From Notamacropus eugenii (lineage: Eukaryota; Chordata; Mammalia; Diprotodontia; Macropodidae): a DNA stretch of 64,000 bases. The stretch covers positions 433,311,877 through 433,375,876 of the forward strand of contig NC_092875.1 of the NCBI RefSeq assembly GCF_028372415.1. The letters are read 5' to 3'. Position numbers and translations under genes: made by a program. Each line of letters starts with the position of its first letter. The first letter of the stretch is position 1. Shown here in pieces: positions 35,501 through 44,804 of the stretch. The notes below the pieces were generated by a model that had not been told where the DNA came from, made no database searches, and saw nothing but the letters and a program-made list of their open reading frames with translations.

Positions 35501-36090
35501 GCTGCTCTTGATTCTTGTGTTTGAAAGTCAAGTTTTTTATTCTTCTCTGGTGGTTTCATCAAGAATGCTTGAAAGTCTTCTATTTCATGGAATGACTACT
35601 TTTTCTCCTGAAGTATTATACTCAGTTTTGCTGGGTAGGTGATTCTTGGTTTCAATCCTAGCTCCTTTAACCTCTAGAATGTCATATTCCAAGCCTTCTG
35701 ATCCCTTAATATGGAAGCTGCTAGATCTTGTGTTATCCTGATCTCAAAATTGAAAATATTTTCTCCTTGACCTGGGAGCTCTGGAATTTCGCTACAATAT
35801 TCTTAGGAGTTTTCCTTTGGGGAGCTCTCTCAGGAGGCAATCAGTGGATTCTTGTAATATCTATTTTACCCTTTGATTCTTGAATATCAGGGCAGTTTTC
35901 CTTGACAATTTCTTGAAAGATGATGTCTAGGCTTTTTTTTTTTTTTGATCATGGCTTTCAGGTAGTCCAATAATTTTTAAATTGTCTCTTCTGGGTCTAT
36001 TTTCCAGGTCAGTTGTTTTTCCAGTGAGATATTTCACATTATCTGCTATTTTTTTCATTCTTTTGTTTTTGTTTTATAATTTCTTGATTT
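32534..36090 (-). mobile_element. HAL1, 5'-truncated, split by an L1
   Basis: The antisense 3' end (aacattcacttccacaagat) starts at about 32534. It is interrupted by an L1 at 32726-34727 and resumes at 34728 with HAL1 3' UTR. The ORF1 C-terminal domain lies at about 35620-35780; AWNM and GLKPRITYPAKL can be read on the minus strand. The element stops within ORF1, just after the coiled coil, at about 36090. No ORF2 sequence lies between ORF1 and the 3' UTR, as in the full-length HAL1 at 16877-19026. It sits inside the composite repeat. Confidence 0.75.
32726..34727 (-). mobile_element. L1 LINE, 5'-truncated, nested in HAL1
   Basis: It is a minus-strand L1 containing the 3' UTR and the C-terminal part of ORF2. 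Peptides matching L1 ORF2 are [18 protein letters not shown] and [11 protein letters not shown] (34417-34290), then YIKLKSFCTNKPSATKIRRE (near 33880). A direct repeat of 12 bp (cccctctatttt) flanks it at 32714-32725 and 34728-34739. A T-run at the left edge is the poly(A) tail. Both the duplication and the tail are the marks of target-primed insertion. Confidence 0.88.
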
Positions 36091-36091
36091 A

Positions 36092-36340
36092 CTTCACTCA
36101 GAGTGAGAACCTGAGAAAACCTTAGCTTAAAAAGTCCAGGGTCTCTAGGGCATTCTGGGCCATCTTCAGATGTTCTGATGCAAATCAGGCCACTGGACCC
36201 AGATGGCTCTGGAGGAGAAAGTGAGTCTTGCCACCTTGTACAGCCCTCCCTCACTCAAATCAGTCAACTGCAAGTCATGTCATCATCTCCCTGAGGTAAT
36301 GATCTTCTTTGGGAACAAAGAACAGACACAACCCATGATG
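36092..36340 (+). repeat. Composite SINE-like repeat, copy A, right part
   Basis: It starts with 'cttcactcagagtgagaacc', the module that follows the body in copy B (44805-45535). It ends with a second SINE-like segment (cagatggctctggaggagaa to cagacacaacccatgatg). The HAL1 at 32534-36090 separates it from the left part. Confidence 0.7.
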
Positions 36341-37167
36341 TAGCGAGTTGAATTGATTTCTATATCTTTCCCTGATGGTATGCATTGTTCTTCCTCATCC
36401 AAGAGAATGGGAGGCGATATCTGTTCACCAAGAAAGTAACCTTCTATGGTCTTATTTTTTTTCACTTTTCTGGACATTTTCCCAGCCAGTTACTTGACTT
36501 CTGAGTGTCCTCTCCACACCCACCACACCTCCAGATCTGCCCAGCTAGCACTTGGGATCTGAGATTCAAATGCTGCTTCGAAGCCTCAGGGCTTTCAGTG
36601 GGGGCAGGGCTGCTATTCAGTGAGATTAAGTTCAGCTGCTCAGGTAGGGGCAGGGCCAGCATGCAGGGCTCAGTTCCCTCAGGGGGTTTATGCAGAGACC
36701 TTCAACAATGGATCCAGGCTCCTGCCTACTTTGGGAGCCCTTGTCTGCTGCTGCCTCTGCTGCTGTCTCCCCAGGGGGCCTGAGTTATGAAGACACCCTG
36801 TTCCCCTCTCAGCCAGCCAAAGAGACTCTCTCACTGACCTTTGCCACCTATGGGTGGAGGGACCTGCCAGGCCACTGGAGATTCTGTCCCTGAAGCCTGC
36901 TCGGATCTGCTCCTCTCAGTGCCATGTGGCCAAGACAGGGCTGGGCTCTGCACCGGGTCCAGGGCAAGACAGACCTTTCGTGTTGGTTTTTCAGGGCTCT
37001 CTGGAACAGAAATCTCCTCCACTCTATTGTTCTGTGGCTTCTGCTGCTCCAGAATTTGTTGGGAGTTCTTCTTTACAGATATTTTATGGGCTGTGGGTTC
37101 GGAGCTAGCTTATGTGTGTCTTGCTACTCCGCCATCTTGGCTCCTCCCCTCTAGCGAGTTGAATTGA
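36341..37167. repeat. Exact 16-bp direct repeat around a HAL1 5' piece
   Basis: The 16-mer tagcgagttgaattga occurs at 36341-36356 and again at 37152-37167 with no mismatch. The first copy abuts the composite repeat's end and the second abuts the L1-type 5' terminus. This is the pattern of a target-site duplication. Confidence 0.85.
36357..37151 (-). mobile_element. HAL1/L1 5' UTR and ORF1 start, 3'-truncated
   Basis: On the minus strand it begins 'aggggaggagccaagatggc', nearly the same as the classic L1 5' end. A GC-rich 5' UTR of about 670 bp follows. An ORF1 start lies at 36477 (MSRKVKKNKTIEGYFLG), and the element stops about 40 codons later. The 5' UTR gives several open frames on both strands (60-108 codons), which are not genes. 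It has no poly(A) tail, which is unusual for an L1-mediated insertion. Confidence 0.75.
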
Positions 37168-37204
37168 GCAAAAAAGAGTGAGGAATAGTCATATAGGTAG
37201 GAAA

Positions 37205-37280
37205 GGAAACCAAAGAAGAAGAAATTCTGTATCTAATATAGTGTTTTGCATGCTTAATAAATGTGTGCTGACTTGAATTA
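37205..37280 (+). repeat. L2 tail fragment
   Basis: 'tgcttaataaatgtgtgctg' preceded by 'tatagtgttttgcatg' resembles the L2 3' end. Confidence 0.5.
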
Positions 37281-37339
37281 CTTATATAAGTATATATTAT
37301 ATTGTATATTAAATATATTACCAAAAATATAACATATGG

Positions 37340-37562
37340 TAGCTTACATTCATGCAGTATTTCCTATGTACCAGACACTGTACTGAGCACTTTATAATTA
37401 TTATCACAACAACCCTAGGAGGCTTTTATTATCCCCACTTTACAGTTTAGGGAACTGAGTTTATGTGAGTTTCCTATCTAGTAAGTGTCTGAGGACAAAT
37501 TTGATCTCAGGTCTTCCTTAATCAAAGTCCAGCACTCTATCCTCTGCACCACTTACCTGTCC
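37340..37562 (-). repeat. MIR/THER1-type SINE
   Basis: 'atgtaccagacactgtactg', 'cacaacaaccctaggaggct' and 'ctatctagtaagtgtctgag' are antisense core and tail. Confidence 0.7.
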
Positions 37563-37569
37563 AGTCATG

Positions 37570-37602
37570 ATGTACACATACACACACACATATACACACT
37601 CT
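37570..37602. repeat. (CA)n microsatellite
   Basis: Short interrupted CA run. Confidence 0.85.
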
Positions 37603-37604
37603 TA

Positions 37605-38140
37605 CATTATGTTCTTACTAGTTTCTGATCCCTACAGTGAAATTTTAATATTCTTCTGCTTAGTTACTGTGTTCAGTTGAGGCTGCCATAATTCTGACTC
37701 CTGAATGAAGAGGTCATCACTATATTACTGCTGATGGGGAGTCTAAAAAATAGCTCTTTTATTGCACCTGGCACCAGAAACTATGACTGTATTTTAAAAA
37801 GATTCTGAAAAAATGGGAACAAAGACCAGAATTAAAACATTCCTAGTTCCTCTGGCACATAGAATTCTGCCCCACCCACCTACCCACCCACCAGGACAGC
37901 AAGGAACCTACCAGCTCAGGGCTCCCAGAGGAGAGGTATTTAGCTAAGGAATTAAGTTCATAGAAGTCCTGATTCCCTCTCTTTATGATCTGGGCTACAT
38001 GTTCTTGCATTACAAGAGAACTCAGTACTTTGACTATGCTTTCTCTCTTTTTTTGATCCCCTTTCCTCACAGATATCATTAGACAAGACTAGGGTAAGTA
38101 ATCCTATGCTTTCCAGATAGTGTCTGCTTACTATGTTAGC
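37605..38140. other. No recognised feature
   Basis: A 78-codon minus frame (37843-38079) has no motif. A short CCCACCCACC run lies near 37875. Confidence 0.4.
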
Positions 38141-38144
38141 TTAG

Positions 38145-38308
38145 AATCATAGACTTACTTAGATGATCTAGAGGAACCACTTCACTTTATAAATAAGGAA
38201 ACTGACTCCCAAAGAAATGATATACCTAAGTTTACATGGATATGTAAGTGTCAGAGCCAGGATTGGAACCCTGGTTGCCTAATCCAGTGCTCTTTCCACT
38301 AAAGTAGA
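38145..38308 (-). repeat. MIR3-type SINE
   Basis: 'ataaggaaactgactcccaa', 'cagagccaggattggaaccc', 'ccagtgctctttccactaaa'. Confidence 0.75.
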
Positions 38309-38321
38309 ATAACAATAATAA

Positions 38322-38525
38322 TAGGTAGCATGGTATATAATCTTGTTTTGAAGTTAGGAAGATCAGAGCACAAGTCCCACCTCTTACACACCCTGGGCAA
38401 GTCACTTAAACTCTTAATTCCTCAGACAGCTCTCTAAAATTATGTCTCAGAGAAGATGTCTATCTCATTGGTAGAAGAAGTTCCTGATTGGCAACTACCA
38501 ACATAGGTGAAATCACAGGTCCATT
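38322..38525 (+). repeat. MIR-related SINE with a variant tail
   Basis: The tRNA/CORE part (accctgggcaagtcacttaa) is followed by a tail 'gacagctctctaaaattatg' and 'catctcattggtagaagaag'. A similar order occurs at 46300-46490, so this is a subfamily with its own 3' end. Confidence 0.6.
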
Positions 38526-38559
38526 CAAATGAATAAAAATAACAACTAAAAAATGTTGA

Positions 38560-38921
38560 CATCTTGAATATTCATAATCTCCAAACTCTCACCAGCTTTA
38601 CTCTCCTGGTCTGGATTCCATTATGATAATGCCCCAAGGAAAACACATCACCAAGAAACTCATCGTCCTCTCAGATTGCATCAGCTTTGGTCCTCACATC
38701 TGACTGGTACCCTAAGTACCCTCTACTCTTCTTTGATTGGAAGGCTGGAGGTCAGAGCAAGAATTCCTCCCAAAGCTTCCACTAAAGAGGGCTTCCCAAC
38801 CAAGCAAATGTTCATTTCATTCATTCATTCTTTGATCTGGTCTCCACCATGCCTCTTCATGTCCCTGCACCAAGTACCTTCTTCACCTCCCCCAGCCTCC
38901 CACCTCACCATCCCCTCTTTT
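38560..38921 (+). repeat. Medium repeat with L2-like tail, left part (host of RPF2 pseudogene)
   Basis: It is similar to 48000-48500 in order and wording ('gcatcagctttggtcctcac', 'tttgattggaaggctggagg'). It breaks at the pseudogene and resumes at 40271. Confidence 0.6.
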
Positions 38922-40270
38922 ATTTTTATCCAAAAAAAAGTAAACTGTATTTATTTTAAGCCCTTACATCATTATGCTTCTTCCATATGAATAGTTATAA
39001 GAAAAATCATAACAAAATTTTAGTTAGCAAGTATTAAGTGCCTTACTGTTTACAAGGCACTATGTAGGCACTCAAAATACAAAAATAAAATAGGATAAGT
39101 CTTGCCTCAAGTTTACAATATGTTAACATAACTGATACATTTACCTCTTAACAACAACCACAACAAAAGCCCACACCTAATAGATTCAAATAATAGAATT
39201 TATAGTACTGTTTACATCTAACAATTCTTTCCTGTAAAATATAATAGCCAACTGTAGACTAAATTTAATCAGTTTTTCTCATCTTAATTTTCTTAGATTT
39301 ATTTTCTTGATTATCAGTCAACTTTTCTGCAGGTCTTTTCTTCAACCCCTTCATTTTCCTTGTTTGCAATTTACTCAGATCTTCTTTGTGCATGTGAATT
39401 CTTCCATAAGTTGTACCAAAAGTATCATGGGAGATTTTTTTCTTCTTCTTTGACTTCTGGGCTTTAGGCAATTTCATGGATGACTTATAAAGATCATCTG
39501 ATGCCCAATAGGTTCTCCTCATGACCAGATCCAGTGACAGTCTCATTTCTTCCAATTCAATTCATGGTATTCTGCAACCAGATTTCTTCAATAATAATTT
39601 ATAGATCCAAAAGTAAATCTTCCCATCCAGTGCAGTGAAATGCAAAATGTACTCTAAGCCAGCAAGACGAATATTTGGTACCATAGAACCTCTGAAGAAA
39701 TCAGTAAGAAGACTTTCCAGTCTTCTAAAGTCACATCAAAAGCATCACCAGCAAATATCAACATGGGTTTGGTTCCCTCAGGGCACTTGCTGTTCTTAAT
39801 ATCTTTAAGTGAGACAAACTTCTCAATACCTAATTCAATCATATCCAAGATGTGATAATCATACATACAACCAACTATGAAATTATTTGCTCGCTTCTTA
39901 TTATGAGACCTAAACACGAATAAGGAGCAATCTGACTTCTTCGAAAAAAATTCCAATGATGTCTGATCCTCAAAAGGTCTAGTAATGTTTTTTTTATATA
40001 TAAAACACTATACAGTTTCTTCAAAGCATACATATCTCTGAGTACTTGAGTAATTATTGCATTCGCATTTCCTCCTTTAATAAGCATGGCATTTATAACA
40101 TTTCCATTGAGTTTAGGCTCTCTCTTCTCAAGGAAACTCTTGGCCAGTTTTGTTTTGGGCTTTACTACATGGTCCAATTCGGCCATTGCTCCAGCAACCA
40201 GGACACCAAGATCCACATGAGCTGCGGGAATGAGTCAAACCATCATGGTTCTCCCAGCTCGGACTCCTAC
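38922..40270 (-). pseudogene. RPF2: RPF2 processed pseudogene (ribosome production factor 2)
   Basis: The parent, RPF2, is a nucleolar Brix-domain protein that with RRS1 brings the 5S RNP into pre-60S ribosomes. On the minus strand the coding relic runs from the ATG at about 40186 to a stop at 39265, close to the ~306-codon family length, with no introns. Matching segments are VVKPKTKLAKSFLEKREPKL, NAMLIKGGNANAIITQVL, EFFSKKSDCSLFVF, MYDYHILDMIELGIEKFVSL, CPEGTKPMLIFAGD, and the basic C-terminus HDTFGTTYGRIHMHKEDLSK with LQTRKMKGLKKRPAEK. At least three lesions disable it: an extra base in an A-run (about 39988-39995), a short deletion near 39730 around the DVTEDYRR segment, and TGA for an Arg codon at 39562-39564. 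Flanking direct repeats are ccatcccctcttt at 38909 and ccatcccctgcttttt at 40271, matching apart from one indel. It also has 5' and 3' UTR-like sequence, an AATAAA near 38955, and only a weak A-rich tail. It is almost certainly a retrocopy. Human RPF2 was compared from memory. Confidence 0.93.
39010..39120 (-). repeat. L2-like fragment inside the RPF2 retrocopy 3' UTR
   Basis: 'aagtattaagtgccttactg' and 'aaggcactatgtaggcactc' resemble antisense L2. Since it lies between the coding relic and the distal duplication, it was probably carried in the parent 3' UTR. Confidence 0.5.
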
Positions 40271-40445
40271 CCATCCCCTGCTTTTTAGCTTCTTTTTGTT
40301 CATTGTCTTTCTCCATTTGACTGTAAGGCATAAGACTTGAGGCATGAACTATCTTTCTTTTTATATTTGTATCCTCAACACTTAGCACAATGCCTGGAAC
40401 ACAGCAAATGCCTAATAAATATTTACTGAGTGACTGAAATGGTTT
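40271..40445 (+). repeat. Medium repeat with L2-like tail, right part
   Basis: Continues from 38921: 'gtctttctccatttgactgt' then 'cttagcacaatgcctggaac' and 'ctaataaatatttactgagt'. It aligns with 48350-48500. Confidence 0.65.
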
Positions 40446-40734
40446 CAGAAGAAATAAAACTGAGCGGGAACAGGATAAAGTAGATGTTTTCCTGTCCACT
40501 CTAAATGTTGTCCTGAAGATGCTTTTGAACACTCTACAGAAGATGTGCTCCCATCCTGACATTCATTCAATTACATAAAGCCATGATTTTAATTATCTGC
40601 ACCATCACTGATAGAACATGAAACATAAAGGAATGATAGCGGAACAGTGGCTTGTCCTTGGATCATTTCTCTCTGAACCTCATCAAAAAAAAAAAAAAAA
40701 GACTGAGATACTAAGTAGGGAAGGAGAAGGACAT

Positions 40735-40962
40735 AATCATTTAAGTGCTTAGCATGTTCCAGGTACTGTACTAAGTGATTTACAACTATTATCTCCTTTG
40801 ATGTGCACAACAATCCTGGGAGTTATTATGACCTCAATTTACAGTTGAGGAAATTGAGGTAGACAGAGACCTTTGCCCAGGGTCACAGAGCTGGTAAGTG
40901 TCTAAGGCTGGATTAGCCTTCAGTGGCAGCTATCTCCCCACTATACTACGTAGCTGCCTCAA
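40735..40962 (-). repeat. MIR/THER1-type SINE
   Basis: 'ttccaggtactgtactaagt', 'agttgaggaaattgaggtag', 'gggtcacagagctggtaagt'. Confidence 0.75.
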
Positions 40963-41199
40963 CAATATTTGAATAATTTCTGAATTATTTCACATTATTT
41001 TGTTCAATACCATAAGAAAGGGAAATTTATCACATGCTTTCTTTTTTCTACCTCTAGACTACAGGTGACTTATTTTTAAAGTGCTTTGAGATCTTTAGAT
41101 ACATGGGCCTCTACAGAATGAGAAGGTTTTTCATGATGCCTTTCTTTCGGTTCCCTTCTACACACATGGTGGCTCCTTTTCAGACTCTTATGCTGGATA

Positions 41200-42355
41200 T
41201 TTATTAAGGTCATGTCCTCCAACTGTGGGTGTCCCACTGAGTTCTGTTCCAAGTCTTCCTCTCTTCTCCCTCTATACTATTTCACTTGGCAATCTCATCA
41301 GCTCCAATGGATTCAATTGTGACCTCTATCCTGAAGTTTCGTATTCCACTTATTCAGCCCTAACATCTTTGCTGCTCTCAAGTTTCACATTACTAAATAC
41401 TTCTTAGACATCTCAAATTAAATGTCCTGTAGATATCTTAAACAATGTATCCAAAACTGAACTCATTATCTTTCCTCAAAACCCTTTTCTTTTCCTAACT
41501 TCCCTATTGCTGTGAAGGATAATTCCCATCTTCTCAGCCACCCAGGTTCACAATATAACATCTCAATTCCTCATTCTCTCCCAAATCTCATATTCGATCG
41601 ATTGCCAAATCTGTTGATTTTGTCTTTGTACCATCTCTAGTGTACATCCCATTCATTCCTCCGACACTGTTACCTCCCCTACCCAAGTGGAAGCCCCTTC
41701 CACCTCATGCCTAAACTATAGCAGTATCCTGCTGCTTTGTCTCTCCTCACTCCAATTGATCCTCCACTCTATTGTCAAAGTGCTCTTCCCAAAATGAGTT
41801 CTGACCATGTTACTCCCATCGTCATTAAACTCCAGTGGCTCCCTATCACCTCTAGAATCAAATATAAAATCCTCTGGTGTTCAAATCCCTTCACAACCTG
41901 TCCTCCAAACACATATTGTTTCAGTCTTCTCGTACCTTGTCCACTCCTCCATACTCAGCCTCCTAGTGACACTGGCCTTAAGCTAGTCCTCATACAAGGC
42001 ACCCAATCTCCCAGATCCAAGAACTCTCCTGAGCTGTCTCCTATGCCTGGAATTCTCTCCCTCCTCATCTTTACCTCCTGGATTTCCTGGCATTCTTCAA
42101 GTGCCAGCTAGAATCCCACCTTCTTCAGGAAGGCTTTCCTGATCCCCTTGAATTCTAGTACTTTCCCTCTGTTAATTATCTCCAAAATATTTTGTATATA
42201 ACTTGTTTACCTTGGTTGTTTGTGCATTGCTTCATCCATCAGACTGAAAGCTCTTTGAGAATAGGGACTGTCTTTGCCTTCCTAAATACCTGTAGTATTT
42301 AGCACAGTGCCTGGCATATAGTAGGCATTTAATAAATGTTTATCGACTAGCTTAC
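41200..42355 (+). repeat. L2 LINE, long 3' part with ORF relic
   Basis: More than 1.1 kb of collinear L2. Coding relics include VPLSSVPSLPLFSLYT near 41225, then SSDHVTPIVIKLQWLPITSR with IKYKIL near 41800-41870. Next come 'cctatgcctggaattctctc', 'ggaaggctttcctgatcccc' and the tail 'gcacagtgcctggcatatag' with 'aataaatgtttatcgact'. The 124-codon frame 41737-42111 is part of it. Confidence 0.85.
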
Positions 42356-42359
42356 ATTT

Positions 42360-42835
42360 TGCAGGATATGAAATTAGTGTCTTGTTGCCCAAAGTGAATG
42401 CAAGAGAAAAAAATGTTTACTCACTGATGTTCACATAAGGGATATTCTTATGACTCATTGGCAGAAAGTTTATGTCTTTCAGTAGCAAATGTCCTTACAG
42501 CCTGTTGTCTCTGGCTATGTTACTGTAAAGCAGATAAAGACTGTGCTGTGAGGCCCAGAGCACTTATTTCATAATGTCAGGGGTAGAAATTCACCATCCA
42601 AATTATTTCCCCACAGGAATACTTAAAAATGTTTCCTAGACACAATATAACGGGAAGTAATAGTCATCTGCATGAGAAAATAAAATGCAAACGTGCCACT
42701 GACTGAGGCTACAGTTAACAGTCAGAATACTCTTCTCCCAGACACCCAAGAGAGACACAGGGAGAAGGAGGACAAGTTTGTCCTCTTTTCTTTCCATCTG
42801 AAATTTCCAGCATCCCCTAGTGCGTGTGAATGCAG
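42360..42835. other. No recognised feature
   Basis: AT-rich sequence without motif-bearing frames. Confidence 0.4.
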
Positions 42836-42837
42836 AG

Positions 42838-43135
42838 ACAGAGGATAGATAAAGATGAAGGCTATAGTTAGATAATAGATTGGTAGGTATACATAGATAT
42901 AGATGATGGATATAGATAGATGAAAGATATAGATAGATTGATGTAGATGATAGATATATAGTTTGACATAGATGATGGATATAGATAGTTGACAGCTAGG
43001 TAGAGATAAATAGATACAGATAGATAATAGATTTAGGTAGATAGATATAGATGAGAGATGGGTAGATGAGAGAGAGATGATAGAAAATAGGTGAGAGATA
43101 CATAGATAATAGATTAGATAGATGATAGATAGTAA
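42838..43135. repeat. GATA-type imperfect microsatellite
   Basis: About 300 bp of degenerate GATA/GATG repeats (agatagatagatgatagata type). On the minus strand it yields a 182-codon frame rich in Ile, Tyr, Leu and Ser (42722-43270), which is a by-product of the repeat. Confidence 0.9.
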
Positions 43136-43513
43136 ATAATTTCTATATCCAGTGAATTCTCTTCTAAGCCAGTCTAGGAATTGGATTTTAGGATTAGCTA
43201 AGATTCTAGATGCTAGAAAATTACCATATATGTCAAACATGGAAGATAAATTTATATTAAAAATATACATTTGGTTCTAGTAATAACATAACCATTTTTC
43301 TTTGATAATTGTCATAATTCATTAATTCTTTTTAGATTTCTGATGTCTAGAATAACAAGCAGACTGGCCTTTGAATGTCAAAGGAAATGGCATATCAGGA
43401 ATCTAGAAAGACATCTCTCCATGTTCGAAGCAACATGAAATAAATAATAATCACCTATTTGTAATATGTTTTAAGGATTGAAAAGCACTTTATATGCCTT
43501 ATCTTCTTTGATT

Positions 43514-44162
43514 TTTTCTTTTCTTCTTTATTAATTTATTTGTTTTCAGTCTTCTCCAATCACTTCTATAAGTCTTAGATTTTCTCCATCTCTCTCCCCT
43601 CTCCCTCCCTGAGATGGCATGCAATCTTACATGAGTTCTACACATACATTCTTATTAAACACATTTTCACATTAGTCATGTTACATAGAAGAATTAAAAC
43701 AAATGGGAGAAACCATGAGAAAAACCAAAACAAAATATAACAAAAGAACTTCATTCTTTGTTTCAATTCCATAGTTCTTTCTCTGGATATGGAAGGTATT
43801 TTGCATCAATAGTCTTTTGGAAATGTTTTAAGTCCTTGCATTGCTGTGAAAGACTAAGTCTACCAGACTTAGTCCTACCTTAGTCTTAGTTTCTACCAGA
43901 AACAGTCCTCACACACTGTGGCTATTACTGTGTATAACATTCTCCTGGTTCTGCTCATTTCACTCAGCATCAGTCCATATAAGTCTTTCCAGGTTTTTCT
44001 GAAGTTCAGCTGTTTGTCATTTCTTATAGCACAGTAGTATTCCTTTACATTCATATATCACAACTTGTTCAGCCATTCCCCAATTGATGGACATTCCCTT
44101 AATTTCAAGTTCTTCGTCACCACAAAAAGAGATGCTATAAATATTTTTGTACATGTGGTCCT
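43514..44162 (-). mobile_element. L1 LINE, 5'-truncated 3' end
   Basis: Antisense L1 3' UTR and ORF2 end: 'ctgagatggcatgcaatctt', 'tctcctggttctgctcattt', 'cagccattccccaattgatg'. It has a 15-bp duplication with one mismatch: ttatcttctttgatt at 43499-43513 and ttatcttatttgatt at 44163-44177. Confidence 0.85.
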
Positions 44163-44184
44163 TTATCTTATTTGATTCTTACAC

Positions 44185-44478
44185 TTAACTTTCTGAAATA
44201 GCTAGAGAGTGGATAGAGCACTGACCTTGGGAGTCAGGAACACCTGAGGTCAAATACAGCCTCAGACACTTATTAGTTGTGTGACTCTGGGCAAATCACT
44301 TAACCTCTGTTTGTTTCAGTTTCCTCAAATGTAAAATGGGGATCATAATAGCACCTACCTCCCAGGGTTGTTGTAAGGATCAAATGAGGTATTTTTGTAA
44401 AGCACTTAGCACAGTGTATTAAGTACACTAGCATATGAATTAAGTGCCACATAAATGCTAGTTATCATTATTATTATG
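44185..44478 (+). repeat. THER1/MIR-type SINE, near full length
   Basis: Head 'agagagtggatagagcactg', core 'gactctgggcaaatcactta', then 'cctacctcccagggttgttg' and a tail 'aaatgctagttatcattatt'. Confidence 0.8.
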
Positions 44479-44624
44479 TACCATTGTTATTCTCACTGTA
44501 CATGTGAAGATACAGGTAAAGAGGTCAAGTGATTTTCCCCAGGTCACATGGCTAACGGTCTGAGATAGGATTGAGCCTCAGGTCTTCCTAACTTCAAATC
44601 TAGCATTATCCACTACACCAAACC

Positions 44625-44798
44625 AAATCATCTGCAAAAAATGGTGATGATTCTAGTCATGGCAGTGAATGAGATAATGAAGAGAGAGCAGAGACAGAAA
44701 AGATGACCAAGGAGAGAACTCTGGGGAATACCCAGGCTTAAGAGGCAGAAAGAGGATGGTAGGTATCCAGCAAAGGAAACAGAGAAGATACGTGTGAC
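44625..44798 (-). repeat. L2 LINE ORF fragment
   Basis: 'gaactctggggaatacccag' and 'tccagcaaaggaaacagaga' match antisense L2 coding sequence seen in other copies. Confidence 0.55.
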
Positions 44799-44804
44799 AT
44801 AGAA

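Larger units (their letters stand above)
43465..44620 (-). repeat. MIR-type SINE split twice (L1, then THER1)
   Basis: Its 3' end lies near 43470-43513 (gaaaagcactttatatgcct). It resumes for about 20 bases after the L1 and again after a THER1 copy with 'gatacaggtaaagaggtcaa' and 'caggtcacatggctaacggt'. Confidence 0.6.

Noticed and set aside
36505-37167. Cluster of 60-108 codon frames on both strands as a GC-rich first exon or CpG-island promoter
   Set aside because: It is the GC-rich 5' UTR of a HAL1/L1 element. CpGs are few, and the L1-type 5' terminus lies at its edge.
37570-37602. Short regular repeats as a CRISPR-like array
   Set aside because: These and the other periodic tracts (9271-9366, 46523-46575, 48500-48610, 62471-62692) are plain microsatellites without unique spacers.
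40128-40562. 144-codon minus-strand frame beside the RPF2 relic
   Set aside because: It runs through the L2-like repeat tail and into the retrocopy in the wrong frame; no independent family match.
41737-42111. 124-codon plus-strand frame as a gene
   Set aside because: SSDHVTPI and LQWLPITSRIKYKIL are L2 LINE coding relics, repeated on the other strand at 57.2-57.4 kb.
42722-43270. 182-codon minus-strand frame as a membrane-protein gene
   Set aside because: Its hydrophobic, Ile/Tyr-rich text is generated by the GATA-type microsatellite at 42838-43135.
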